Part shown: in pieces, positions 24,397 through 35,414 of the stretch
Layout of the letters: each line of letters opens with the position of its first letter
Position numbering within the stretch: the first letter of the stretch is position 1
NCBI GenBank assembly: GCA_030490835.1
Contig: CM059973.1
Location: 84,831,221 to 84,895,220 of the forward strand
Direction of reading: 5' to 3'
Source: Annona cherimola
Taxonomy: Eukaryota; Streptophyta; Magnoliopsida; Magnoliales; Annonaceae
Length of the DNA stretch: 64,000 nucleotides
The notes under the pieces: generated by a model
The model's input: the letters and a program-made list of their open reading frames with translations, nothing else
The model's database searches: none
Told to the model about the DNA's origin: nothing
Program-made: the position numbers and the translations under genes

Positions 24397-26429
24397 TTAA
24401 AAAGATAAAAAGTAAATACTTGATTCAGTTGCTTCAATTTCTGTCAAGTTCTCCTCAACTCCTAGAGATTGTGGTGATGCTTTGATCCAATCCTGTGCAC
24501 ATACCAAAATTTCCACAAGTCGTGGTGTTAAAGAGCTTCTGAATTGATCCGGTACACGTCCACCCGTGCTAAAAGCTGATTCCGAAGCAACCGTAGATAC
24601 AGGAATTGCCAGAATATCTCGTGCTAGATGAGATAATATCTTGTAGTCCTTGTTTTTAGACCACCATGCCAAAATATCAAACCCAGGTGCCCTGCCCACA
24701 CTCGCTTCTTCTAGATATTGATCCACTTCTGTTTTTGAGTGTTCACGCTTCGAGAACCAATCACACTGATACCATGCATCATCTTCACCGACATCATCCG
24801 AGTTCATATTAACCTCATCCACCTTATCACTACTGTCATTCTTAGATACAGTCTCACAAAGCTCAGTTTTATAAACAGTATACAACTCTACAATTTTTTC
24901 TTCACTTTCCGACTAATTTCTAATGCTTTCTCTAATCCATGACTCATTTCATAACACCATTCAACATATCCCAATTTGTATCGTGGATCTAACACCACAG
25001 CTATGATTAATAAAATGTTCATCTTCTCAAAAGTCCCCCAATACTTATCAAATTTATCTTTCATTTTTATAGACATTTGTCTCAAGTTCACATCAGATGA
25101 CTTTTGAAGAGAGAGCAAGAGCCTTTCAATCTTACAAACTTTCACAAAATAAATATTTGAAGTGCAATACAAAGAACCAGATACACGAGTAGTGATGTGA
25201 TAAAACTTCTCCAAAAATTTACAAATTACTCTAGCATTCTCCCAATCTTCATCAGTTGGAGGACTGTTTGATCTAAAAACATTATCTTTATCAGCAAGGC
25301 AATCAAATGCCTTTTGATATTTTAAAGCGGATTCCAACATTAAGTATGTAGAGTTCCAACGAGTTGGTACATCCAAGCATAGAGAATGTTGACATGTAAT
25401 TTCTTCCTCCTCAGTGCACATTTTGAATTTTTGGAGTCTACTTGGAGAACTTTTCACATATCTAACAGCAAACCGGATTCGAAATATTGAATCTTTGATT
25501 TCATCTATACCATCTTTGACAATTAAATTTATAATATGTGCAGCACATCTAACATGCAAATATTCCCCACGACATAACAAAGCATTCTTTTTTAACATTC
25601 TTCTCCCAAAATTTTTTATAGCAACATCATTGGAAGAGGCATTATTCACAGTGATAGTGCAGATTTTCTTAATGCCCCAACTTTTAAGACCCAACTCAAG
25701 AGACTGTGCAATAATATCCCCGGTGTGTGGTGATGGGAGAATACAAAAGCAAATAATCCTCTTTTGTATCTTCCGCTTTATATCAATGTAATGTGCGGTG
25801 AGACACGAGTATCCTTGATTTTGGTTTGAAGTCCATAAATCAGTAGTCAATGAAATACGATTAACTGATTATTGAAAAATACTTTCTAGCTTTTCCCTTT
25901 CTGACATATAAATATCTACACAATCTTTAGTAATTGTAGCTCTTGTGACAATGTTAAATCTTGGTTGCAAAGATTTACAAAACTGACGAAAGTCATTCTT
26001 TTCAACAAACTTAAAAGGTAATTCATCTTCAATGATCATGCGTGCCATTGCCTTTCTAGAGAATTCTTGATCAAATTTTCAGTTACTTAAAACATTTCCA
26101 TCTCCTGATCATGCACTACTTGAAAATGTCAATAATTGCTGTTTTTTATCTCTATCACCATGGGGATACTTGGGGCATTGACTATCCAAGTGTCTTTTAA
26201 GTGTCGTTGTACCATGACCACTGTTACATTCATATGATTTCTTGCAATAGTTGCATTTGCATGTCCCTAAAAGCTTCCTGTTTTTATCTTTATCTTTAGT
26301 AAAATGTTCCCACACTGCTGAAGTTAACTTCGTAACCCTTTTTGCCTTAGATTTAATCATAGATGATGAAGCAACTTCAGATTCAAGTATGAGTTGATTA
26401 ATTTCCATACACTCTTCATTCATATTCAA
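24397..26429 (-). pseudogene. hAT transposase (BED finger, catalytic core, hATC), disrupted
   Basis: From the N-terminus on the minus strand, 26429-26109 holds a BED-type zinc finger: CKCNYC, then TTLKRHLDSQCP with the H..C pair. The frame continues to 25850 but is broken by in-frame stops: TGA at about 26110, TGA near 26080 and TAA near 25875. The segment 25850-24888 carries the RNase H-like core, with LTTDLWTS at the start, CAAHIINLIV and CLDVPTRWNSTYLML. At 24888 a single-base shift in an A-rich run moves the frame. The segment 24885-24397 then encodes the C-terminal dimerisation domain, with DILAIPVSTVASESAFSTGG and TPRLVEILVCAQDW. All domains of a RICESLEEPER/Ac-type transposase are present in order, but three stops and one frameshift make an active product unlikely. 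Confidence 0.9.
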
Positions 26430-26446
26430 TACCTAAATAGCAGAAA

Positions 26447-26882
26447 TGAATGACCCAAAATTTATCCCAATAATCAGAAGGCCTGTGGTTGCAAATCCCA
26501 ACACCAAAAGCCAAGTTGACTGAATAGAAAGGTCTCCTGCAGCTATTGGTAAGTAAGGCTTGTTCACTCTGTCAATGAAATATGAACAAATTTGTTATAA
26601 TTTGTGATTTAAGGCTCAGAACCTATGCAAATGCATTAGTCAAGTTCTAGCACGTTCATGGCATCATCTATTGTGTTCAAATCAAAGCAACGTATGGAAG
26701 AACAGTCATCTCAACATCTAGCGCTCCGGAGAGATTTTGAACGTCAACAAGCTATAAATGGTAAAACAAAATTGCTACGCAGAAGAATAGCTATTCACAG
26801 TTTCGTACAAAGAGCATTTCACATATGCAAGGAGCAAGACCGGACAGATAGTGAATGACCCAAAATTTATCCCAACAGATAG
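26447..26882. repeat. 24-bp copied segment framed by an 8-bp duplication
   Basis: TGAATGACCCAAAATTTATC plus CCAA occurs at 26447-26470 and again at about 26852-26875. The second copy lies between two ACAGATAG repeats (26844-26851 and 26875-26882). This is the pattern of templated filler sequence at a repaired staggered break. Confidence 0.65.
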
Positions 26883-28027
26883 TAAACAACTATGGAAGGA
26901 AGAAAACAAAAAACAGAAGGAAGGAAGGAATACCGTGTCGTCTGCCCGTCTATGCTTCCAGTTGCAGGCGAAGTGGCGATTGGCAAACCCCTTTCTCCTC
27001 TCTAGCACCAACTGATTCACCCAGAGAGAGGCAGGCCCCACGTAAAGCTCACCTGAAAAAGTTCACATAACGAAGAGGTCATTCCCGTTATCAAAAAACA
27101 ATGAGTTTGGTACCACATGGCCCATGATTATATCCAATTCAACACTAGGCTAGAGGGAATGCTCCGAGTAAAAGTCCAGAAAATAAGGGACCCATTTCCA
27201 AACACCGTCAGCCACCCAATATTCGGAGATCATCAGGCGAGAGCAATCATCAACCAAGGCATACGAACTGACGTAACTGACGTAAGGACTGCAAAATAAA
27301 CAAATGCCCTTTTCTGCCCTTTTCTCTACGACAATTAATAAACCGATACAAATTACCAACATAAAATCCGTGGTATTAGGGAAAAAACAACGTCACAAGT
27401 CACAACTTATTACCCAGTTCAGTTGGGTAGATGAAGACGAAGGCGCTCTTAAATTCTAATCCATCCCACCTGTCGCTCACCTCTAACCAGCACTAGGTTC
27501 TGGTTCCTACCCGAATCTGACCATCTGGGCAAATTTCTTGTCGCTGTCGAATATGTGGATTGAAGATCATGAGACTTGCCCAATGTATGCAAGTAGTATT
27601 TTTAAAGAAGCAAATTCACGTTGGGCGCTAAATGCTGATGCACGTGGCTTCTGTGGTTCCGGACTAATCTATACCCATACGTATGAAAGAAGATCGGATC
27701 AAATGCTCCTCCATTCATTAATATCAACGTTACCCAATAGTAATTATTGATTAATTATTGCATATCAATTATCAAGTTGGAGAAAAAACAAAAAGGGAAT
27801 CAATCGATCTCTCGGCAATGCGCATGTATTGGCGAGACGAGAGAGAGGCGAGCGAGGCAGAAGACTCACAAGATCAATAAGGCTTGTCTGTTGACAGAGA
27901 CGATCCCGAACGAGAAAGCGACGAAAATTGCAGAAAGAGACAGAAATTGCAGAAAACGACGAAAAGGAGATGCCCAAATGGAAGGAGATGCGGCGCTCGC
28001 CTGCTCGCGGAGACGTCGAGTCCCCTG

Positions 28028-28190
28028 CTCTGCGCAGCTGCTGGCGACTGCTGCTGATCTGCTCGTGAGCGAATGGCGTGACCGAATGGAAGGGATCTGC
28101 TCTGCGCAGCTGCTGGCAGTCTGCTGCTGATCTGCTCGTGAGCGAATGGCATGACCGAATGGAAGGGATGTGAGCGAATGGCGTGACCGC
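28028..28190. repeat. Tandem repeat inside the hAT leader, about 70-bp unit
   Basis: The block TCTGCGCAGCTGCTGGC through GAGCGAATGGCGTGACCG and AATGGAAGGGAT occurs twice in tandem, and a third copy carries only the GAGCGAATGGCGTGACCG part. GC content here is well above the rest of the element. The overlapping open frames on both strands result from this repeat. Confidence 0.8.
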
Positions 28191-29069
28191 GTGAGGAATG
28201 ATCTGCGAGAGCCGAGAGGCAACAGGATTTGCGGGAAGCTGAGAATGGGATTAGGTTTTCCTGCCAAGCAGCCACACGCGGGCGGGATAAGGGAGCGGGA
28301 AGGAAAGGCTGGGGCCGCTGGGCCGAAATAAATTTCATAATATATAATATATTATATATATATTATACTAAATAGGTTATACGGGTTGAACGGGTTGGAC
28401 GGGTTGCAAAGCCTCAACCCTAATCCGTTTATTTAATTAAATGGTTGAATGGGTTGACGGATCATAACCCATTTATTTAAAAATCTCAACCCAAACCCAT
28501 TTATTAACGGGTTGGACGAGCGGGTTAGCGGGCTGACCATGACCATTAACACCCATAGTGGAGCCATTGTCATGTAATGGACTCAGATGAAAATTTCCTA
28601 GGAAATTTCTATTTTTCAGTTTTACATTTTGGAAGATGATAGTATTAAAATTGGAGCCCGATCTTATGCTCCCGAGAGTATAGATCCTCCATGCTCTCGG
28701 GTTCTGGATGCCGTCCATTCGGGCACAAGCAGCAGGAGTCGTTGGATGCGGCGGCAGCATCGAGGTGCACCATTTTGCGCGTAGGCCCCATCAGAACGGA
28801 CGTCAGATTGTCAGCAGCTAGTTTTTGTTTTTGCAAAACGGTAAACACCGATTTGAATAGCCCGAAAATCCAATCTGCGCGCGCTAGAAAAAGACCCGCG
28901 CCCAAACAGTAGCAGCGACTTCGATCGAGAGCCCTCCTTCCCCCGCACCCCCCACCCTTCTTCCACCGCTGCGCGCCTCTCTCACACCCCTTCTGCTTCT
29001 TCTTTTGCATCGTCTTCATCTAGCTTTAATCCCTTTTGCAAATCTATTCAACCGATATCTCCGTAGAAA

Positions 29070-30477
29070 ATGAGCAACAACAAGCATCAAGGCGACTTCA
29101 ACATGTCTGATCTCGGTTCTTCTCTGCTTGCCGCTACCGCAGACATAAAAGTATGCCCTCCCTCCTGTTCTCTCCTTACTTTTCTCTTCGATGACGTTTC
29201 TAACTGATATCCGCTCGTTTTCTGTGTATTTCATGCATCTTTGAGCGTGGAGAATCGAGCTGTCCTCGTCAATGCACTCAAAGTATTGATTTTTCTCTTG
29301 TTTTCTGACAGGTTCTAGGTTTTTCGGTATTATAATTCCTTTATCTAACTTCCTTTGTCCTCCGCTGGTAGAACAAGTTGCAGAATCTGGCCGGGCAGCA
29401 TTCGGATGCGCTGGACACTCTCTCTCCAAACGTCAGGAAACGCGTTGAAGTCCTCCGCGAGATCCACCGGCGAACGCCTCTCGCGCACTCCTCTGGTGGC
29501 AGCACCAGCGAACCTGACCCGTTGCAACCCTCTTCCACCGCTGCCTAATCTAATAAAAAAATTTCATGGAAAATACCTTTTTGGGACAAGACGTGTGAGG
29601 ATGTTTGGATGAATGTGTGGGTTGGTGGGGAGATGATATTTGAAATGTACGCATTCATCAAGGCAATTAATAGATTGAGTGAGATTGTTTAAATGAGTGT
29701 GTGGCTGGGCGTGTGCAACCTCATCTCTCTCTCTCTCTCTGCCATTTCTGTGCAGGTGCATCATGTATGTGACTGTTTGGTTTTTCTTTTAATTAGTTTT
29801 GGCTTATTGCTTTTGATAGTATGGTGTTTAAACTCTTGGTAGGTATACGCCTTCATGGGTTCATTTGCTAGGAGATTTTTAAGGTGTCTACGGGTCGCAA
29901 CACCAACAATCAGTCGCCCTGTCTTCGGTGGTATGAATTTCATTACTTGTCTTGGGTTTTGTTATTACCTTGTGCTGTCATAAGAAATTTCGAATTTGCC
30001 TCGTACTTTTTGCCTTTGGTTTTCAAGCATGCAGTGCTACCTAAACTGCGCAAGTAAAGCTATGAAGTGCAATTCTGTAAATGTGGATTTCTTCTCCTTT
30101 TGAGAGTTGGGACTAAGCTTCCCTGCAAAAAATAAAGAAAGAGAAATTTGTTAGCTGATAGATGTAATTGTAAAACTGAAGCTTTCAGACTTTTCTATCT
30201 CCCAGCACATTTTAATCAGAAACTAGGTGGTGTTGTTCTCAATTCTGGTAGTGCTCTCTTATGGCTATGTTTTTGCTAGCATCCAAAATGAAGTTGAATG
30301 GTTGTGCTGTGCAGGTCAACAATTCGAGATAAAATCATTCCCCACTTTGTTTCATGGTTCACAAGTGAAGCTGTACAGGGTGAGGACTTTGATGAGATAG
30401 AGGGGGATGATGACAACGATGACGATGATGAGGAAGAAGAGGATGAGGAGGATGAAGATGATGAAAATTTTATATAG
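29070..30477 (+). pseudogene. NAP1 histone chaperone remnant with internal deletion
   Basis: Exon 1 (29070-29150) encodes MSNNKHQGDFNMSDLGSSLL and ends at AAA/gtatgc. Exon 2 (from 29372) gives [19 protein letters not shown] and then [11 protein letters not shown], an unmistakable NAP1 N-terminal helix. It then runs into unrelated codons and stops at TAA 29546-29548, as if its donor site were lost. A separate exon, 30315-30477, supplies the NAP1 C-terminus: [20 protein letters not shown], then a run of Asp/Glu, ending NFI. The family is about 370 residues; roughly 250 residues of the central NAP fold are absent between the two parts. The C-terminal prenylation tail seen in plant NAP1s is also missing. 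Without the central fold it cannot bind H2A-H2B in the normal way. A shortened 85-residue product from exons 1-2 is conceivable. Confidence 0.85.
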
Positions 30478-31962
30478 TTGTTTAAGAGGCATACGACATA
30501 TTGATTATATGGTTTTAGTTGTTAACTTTTAACTACCATTTCAATGAACAACTTATATACTGTTTAATTATCTTGTTGTAAGAGAATGATCTCATGATCA
30601 TTCAATTAATTCGTAATGTTTATCTTAAGGTCCGTTTCCATACGGAAAGCTGGAAATAAGTTTGAATTTAAGACTAAATGAGAATTACCTGGAAAGAACA
30701 TGATTTATAGGGTTGCATGTACATTTTCTCCTTGGATCTATCTATGGTTGCCATCCATGATCGTTTGCATCAAATTTGGCAGCCATTCAAGTCGCCAGTG
30801 AAGAAGGAGATGAGCTTCTCCATTTCTCCGTCCTTCTCCATCCCATCTCACCGCAACGCCTAAGCCGATGAGCTTCCCATGAGAAAAATGCGAGAAGCGC
30901 TTCCCATGGGTTGGCTCTCTTTAAGCTAATCCTTCTTGGCTTCCACTTGGAGATGTTGAGGAAGCTGGTTCAGTTGGAAGAGTGACTAAGAGCCTGTTTG
31001 ACTGTATATTAGCTTTAGCTATCTATACTTTTTGAAATTTTAAAAGTGATTAGTCTCTTATCCAAATAATGTCGTCTTGTCAAAATACCCTATTATTAAT
31101 AAATATTTCCATTTCAAGGGAAATTGATGAGGAATGTTCCTCATAAAAGTGCTAACGGTGGCGTTTGGCTGTATAATAATGCCAGCCCAAACGGTTCCTA
31201 AAGCGGATAGATAAATGTCCATAATAGTTAAGATATCAATACTAGACACTTAAAAAAGGTGTGTCTTGTGAACCAAAGCACATAGCTTGATGGTTTTACA
31301 TTATGGGTGTGAGCAAGTGATCTCGGCTATGAGTTCATTGAGGAGCAAATGACTCCATGCAGTGTAATGAAGAATATGGTGTGCCTCTTAAGATCTGATT
31401 GCATCGAGATTTATTCGCGACCAGCTCCGTTATGATAGGTGTAGAATTGCACAATTTCAGTTGCATTTTAAAATGATTTTCGATATCATTTTAAAATAAA
31501 TGAGGTTAAAGGCTGAATTTTGTTGTTATCATTAGATAGGTTTTTACCAATATTTGCAATGAAACCAGTTTCTTCACTTTATAGCTCACTTGAGCATCTA
31601 TTAAGATGGATTTTCAAAATTTACTGAAGAATAAAGTCACAAAATAGAATTTCGACATAACATTAATGTGGAATCAGTTTCATACCATGGTGTGATGATT
31701 AATTAAAAATAAAAATTTCTGTCTTGCAAAAAATAAATTCTTGTTTGACTATATTTAAAACTTTTTAAAATTAAAATTATCACTTTTTACACCTACTTTA
31801 TTTTTTATCATTTATTCACATTTTTCTATATAACCATTCACTTTTCAATCATTTCTATATAAGTATTTATATAACATTTTAACTTTATTCTTTTTACTCT
31901 CACAAACCCTATTTATTTCACTTTATTTGTCAAGTTGTGTAATATATTGTTTTCATTGGCTT
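30478..31962. other. Intergenic, duplicated segment and decayed repeats
   Basis: The 30724-30866 part is the second copy of the segment at 16810. A degenerate Tourist-like sequence lies at about 31730-31940 (TTCAATCATTTCTATATAAG and related blocks). No gene is seen. Confidence 0.45.
30724..30910 (+). repeat. Duplicated segment, copy 2 (contiguous form)
   Basis: It matches 16810-16962 and then, after GATGAGCTTC, continues into CCATGAGAAAAATGCGAGAAG, which at the other locus lies about 3 kb further on (19973-20007). It is therefore the uninterrupted or secondarily joined version. Confidence 0.75.
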
Positions 31963-31970
31963 ATAATGTG

Positions 31971-32825
31971 TAGAAGTGAAACTCGGGTCGGGTTATATTG
32001 GGTTTGGGCCAACTCAAATCCTAAGTCTACCAGGTTTATGTGAACCTAAACCCAAACCCTAATATTAGAATCTGGGCTCGGACCTTGTTGGCATTGGTTT
32101 CGATCTTAGTTTCTTGTAGAAATTTAAGTTATTTTAAACCAATAGAAGTTGAAATTACAGATGAAGATAACAAAATTTTTAAACATTATTGCATTATCAC
32201 ATAAATAATTTATATGTAAAATATGTTTATGTCCTACGATATCTTTGGTTTTGATGAAAGTTGACATTTTAATTAAAAAATAATTATAAATATAATGAAA
32301 TAATGAATTTACACATAACAATCAAGGAAATATTAGTAAAAAAATCATGGTAAGAAAAATAAATGAAATTACATAAAATCACTATATAAAGTTTAATAAA
32401 AGTGAGACTTGTATATTTCGTAGTTAATTGGTATATATGCAATAATTTTAAAGAGTTGATATATTTATAATTATTTGCAATGAAGTTAATGTAGATGTAA
32501 TATATTCAGCTTTTATGGACAAATATATATAACATTTAGATTTTAGAATAAATATTTATAGTTTAATTAGGTCACGATTATATGGAATAACTTTTATTAC
32601 AATTATAATTGAAATACTTAATGATAAACAAATTAATTATTTTAATAAATTAGTGAGAATATCAGGTTCGGACTAGATCAATGCATACTTGGTATTGGTT
32701 TCGAGTTTTCTTGGGCTAGGTTGAAACCGAATTCAATTTGAAAATTTTTAAAAATAAAATTCAAACTGGGTTTCGAAATCAGGTTGGGCGGGTTCGGATA
32801 GACCTAATACCAAGTTGCACCCCTG
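31971..32825. mobile_element. Non-autonomous hAT-like element, 855 bp
   Basis: The left end TAGAAGTGAAACTCGGG and the right end AAGTTGCACCCCTG are imperfect inverted repeats of the hAT type (CAGGGGTGCAACTTGG on the reverse). The flanks are ATAATGTG (31963-31970) and ATAATTTG (32826-32833), an 8-bp duplication with one mismatch. The subterminal zones hold GGGTCGGGTT and GGGCGGGTTCGG motifs. There is no coding capacity. Confidence 0.65.
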
Positions 32826-33094
32826 ATAATTTGTCTTCACATGCATTAGTAAAAAAAAAAAGTCTTATGAAACAAGCATTGTACAGCTCATAACGCGTAC
32901 TGCTACTTCTCTACTAACGCACATTCAAGTGGTAGTAAACGCATTCCCTGCCTATTATTTAGAAGTTTATTTTCTTATTTATTAGGTGGAGTTATATGTC
33001 TCAAAGTTTTCTAGGTGAAGTTTCGCCTCTACATTTATTAAGTAAGAGCAAATTGTCTAATTTTGGAAAATTTCTAAAGGTTTAATTGTAGAGT

Positions 33095-33460
33095 ACCGAT
33101 CTAGTGCACCCGGGTGCGAAAAAGCTATTATATATATTTTACAATTTTTTTTATACAAGTGTTAATCTAGATTTATTTAGCATGCATATCAATTTTTACC
33201 AATTTTGAATACTTGTAGATTTTTTTTGAATTTTTAAAATCTTCATAAATTACGAAACTGCCATTGATTTTAAAAAATTAAAAAAGAATATCTAAAAATC
33301 TTCGAAATTGGTAAAAAGTGATATACATGTTAAATACACCTAGATTAATAATTGTATAAAAAAATTTCAAAAAAATAAAGAAAAATGAGTTAAATATAGT
33401 TGGTATACTTAAGGTGCACTAAAGCTAAGTGCACTCATATGCATTGAAAATGTCTCTTAA
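33095..33460. repeat. Degenerate foldback MITE (copy E)
   Basis: The left end AGTGCACCCGGGTGCG and the right end CACTCATATGCATTG flank inverted arms of the GGTTCAATG family. No clear target duplication was found. Confidence 0.55.
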
Positions 33461-33483
33461 TTGCAATAGATGTTAAGACGACA

Positions 33484-33485
<2 letters not shown>

Positions 33486-33514
<29 letters not shown>

Positions 33515-33516
33515 CA
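33486..33516. repeat. GT/TA microsatellite
   Basis: A (GT)n run followed by (TA)n, directly beside the left end of the next MITE. Confidence 0.9.
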
Positions 33517-33518
33517 TA

Positions 33519-33887
33519 CGAACCTGATCCAGTGCTCCAGGAGCATTGAGCGTCAATACTCTCAAGTGCATATACATATTCTTTATTTTTTTTGAATTTT
33601 TTTTACAAGAATGTTAATTTAAGTGTATTTAAAATGTGTATCAATTTTTATCATTTTTTGAGATTTTGAGATTTTTTATTTTTAAAAATCAGTGACATTT
33701 TAGTAATTTTTGAATTTTAAAAATTCGAAAAAATATTTAAAAACTCAAAAAATGGTAAAAATTGACACACGTGTTAAATAAACTTAAATTAACTGTTTTA
33801 TAGAAAAATTTTAAAAAAATAAAAAATGTGTATATGCACCTGGGAGCATTGAGACTCAATGTTCCTAGGTGCACCGGATTGGGTTCC
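33519..33887. mobile_element. Foldback MULE-type MITE (copy F), 369 bp
   Basis: The left end is CGAACCTGATCCAGTGCTCC and the right end GGTGCACCGGATTGGGTTCC. The flanks ATATATACAT and ATATATACTA resemble a 9-10 bp duplication, though the AT microsatellite blurs it. Both ends contain the secondary hairpin (GCTCCAGGAGCATTGAGCG and onward). Confidence 0.75.
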
Positions 33888-33902
33888 ATATATACTAATT
33901 AA

Positions 33903-34166
33903 GGGTGTGTTTGGGAATAGATAAAACTTTTAATGAAAAATTTTGGAGAGTAAAACTTGCCAGATGATATGATATAGTAAGGGTAATGAGAAAGAGTAAA
34001 TGTGTAAAGTTAAAATGGATAAGTTAGTTATATGGGTAGTTGTATAAAAATAATTAAAAAGTAGAATAATTATATAGGAAAATATGAAAAAAATAATTAA
34101 AAAATATAATAATTGTGAAGAACGAAAAGTTTTAAATTAAAAAAGTTTACCCGACAATTTTTACCG
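33903..34166. mobile_element. Tourist-like MITE, left part, interrupted by MITE stack
   Basis: It starts GGGTGTGTTTGGG after TAA and runs through the family interior to ACCGTTCCC. Its last bases, AAACACATCC, appear only after the inserted stack, at about 35106-35115. Confidence 0.7.
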
Positions 34167-34345
34167 TTCCCACTAATTTTAAAAAAATTTGAAATAAATA
34201 TCTAAAAATCTCTAAAAATGGTAAAAATTTATACACATATTAAATATACTTACATTAACATTTCTGTAAAAAAAATTTCAAAAATGGGTGAAGTACACCC
34301 GGGAGCATTAAGGCTCAATGCTCCCGGGTGCATTGAACCAGAGCC
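34167..34345. mobile_element. Foldback MITE right half (copy G)
   Basis: Only the right arm and right terminus are present: TTAAATATACTTACATTAAC, then the terminal hairpin GGGAGCATTAAGGCTCAATG and CCCGGGTGCATTGAACCAG. The left half is missing. Confidence 0.75.
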
Positions 34346-34355
34346 CTCCCAAACA

Positions 34356-34709
34356 GGGTACTAGTTCAATGCACCCGGGAGCATTGAGCCTCAATGCTCC
34401 TGGGTGCATATATATATATATATTTCAAAATATTTTCATAAACTTGTTAATATAAGTGTATTTAATATGTGTATCAATTTTTACCATATGTGGAGATTTT
34501 TAGATATTTATTTTGGATTTTTAAAAATTAGTGGCATTTTAAATTACTCAAATGCCACTAATTTTTAAAAATTCAAAATAAATATCTAAAAATCTCCACA
34601 AATGGTAAAAATTAATACACATATTAAAAACACTTATATTAACATTTCTATAAAAAAAATTTAAAAATAAAAAAGGGTAAAGTACACCCGGGTGCATTGA
34701 ACCAGAATC
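34356..34709. mobile_element. Foldback MULE-type MITE (copy H), 354 bp
   Basis: The ends are GGGTACTAGTTCAATGCAC and GTGCATTGAACCAGAATC. The flanks are CTCCCAAACA (34346-34355) and CTTCCAAACA (34710-34719), a 10-bp duplication with one mismatch. The left terminus contains a 20-bp-arm hairpin (ATGCACCCGGGAGCATTGAG and its inverse); the right terminus has only one half of it. Confidence 0.85.
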
Positions 34710-34720
34710 CTTCCAAACAC

Positions 34721-35102
34721 GAACGTTGATCCTATGCGCTCGGTGCTCCCAGGCGCATACACCTTTTTTTTATTTTTTTTAAATTTTTTTTATAAAACTG
34801 TAAATCTAAGTGTATTTAATATGTGTATTAATTTTTACCATTTTTGGAGTATTTTAGATATTTATTTTTTATTTTTGAAAATCAGTGACATTTTAATAAT
34901 TTTAAATTACCTAAATTACTAAAATGCCACTGATTTTCAAAAATAAAAGATAAATATCTAAAATACTTTAAAAATAGTAAAAATTTATACACATATTAAA
35001 TACATCTAGATTTACGATATTGTAAAAAAATTTTAAAAAATAGGGTGTATGCGTCCGAGAGCATCGAGAGCTCAATGCTTCCGGGCGCATGGGATCAACG
35101 TC
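34721..35102. mobile_element. Foldback MULE-type MITE (copy I), 382 bp
   Basis: The ends are GAACGTTGATCC and GGATCAACGTC. The flanks are TTCCAAACAC (34711-34720) and CCCCAAACAC (35103-35112). The right terminus holds a long secondary hairpin (ATGCG..GAGCAT..ATGCTT..CGCAT). It overlaps the target duplication of copy H. Confidence 0.8.
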
Positions 35103-35115
35103 CCCCAAACACATC

Positions 35116-35400
35116 CTGTGTTTGGGAATGAGTAAAACTTTTGATGAAAAGTTTTGAAGAGTAAAAGTTGTCAAATTAAGTGATATGATAGGGGTAATGA
35201 TGAGTAGTAAAGATGATAAAATTAAAATAGATATGTTAGTTGTGTGAGTAGTTGTGTAAAAATGATTGAAAAGTAGGGTAGTTGTATAGGAAAATGTGAA
35301 AAAATAATTAAAAAATATAATAATTGTGGAGAGTGAAAAGTTTTAGATTGAAAAGTTTTAACTTGACATTTTTTAACAATTACCAAATATACTCTAAAAG
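35116..35400. mobile_element. Tourist-like MITE
   Basis: It starts TGTGTTTGGGAATGAGTAAAAC and ends near ACCAAATATACTC. The interior matches the copies at 21038 and 33903 closely. It abuts the right end of the interrupted copy, so the exact left boundary is uncertain. Confidence 0.65.
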
Positions 35401-35414
35401 AATAGTCTTCAACC

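Larger units (their letters stand above)
23490..28557 (-). mobile_element. Complete hAT transposon, 5068 bp, with 8-bp target duplication
   Basis: The left end reads TAGGGGTGTTAACGG and the right end CCATTAACACCCATA, so the terminal inverted repeats match at 13 of 15 positions. The flanks carry a perfect 8-bp duplication, GTGGAGCC (23482-23489 and 28558-28565), the hAT signature. Both subterminal zones (23494-23660 and 28370-28540) are full of CGGGTT/AACCCG motifs, the kind of clustered repeat hAT transposases bind. The transposase relic is on the minus strand at 24397-26429. The 26430-28370 part is non-coding leader with a GC-rich, internally duplicated section. The perfect duplication suggests a fairly recent insertion, about 0.5 kb upstream of the NAP1 remnant. 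Confidence 0.92.

Noticed and set aside
25414..25791. 125-codon plus-strand frame
   Set aside because: It is antisense to the hAT transposase core, which has clear family motifs.
27866..28338. Two minus-strand frames of 133 and 154 codons at the right end of the hAT element
   Set aside because: They come from the GC-rich tandem repeat, overlap each other, and show only low-complexity Ser/Arg/Pro sequence.
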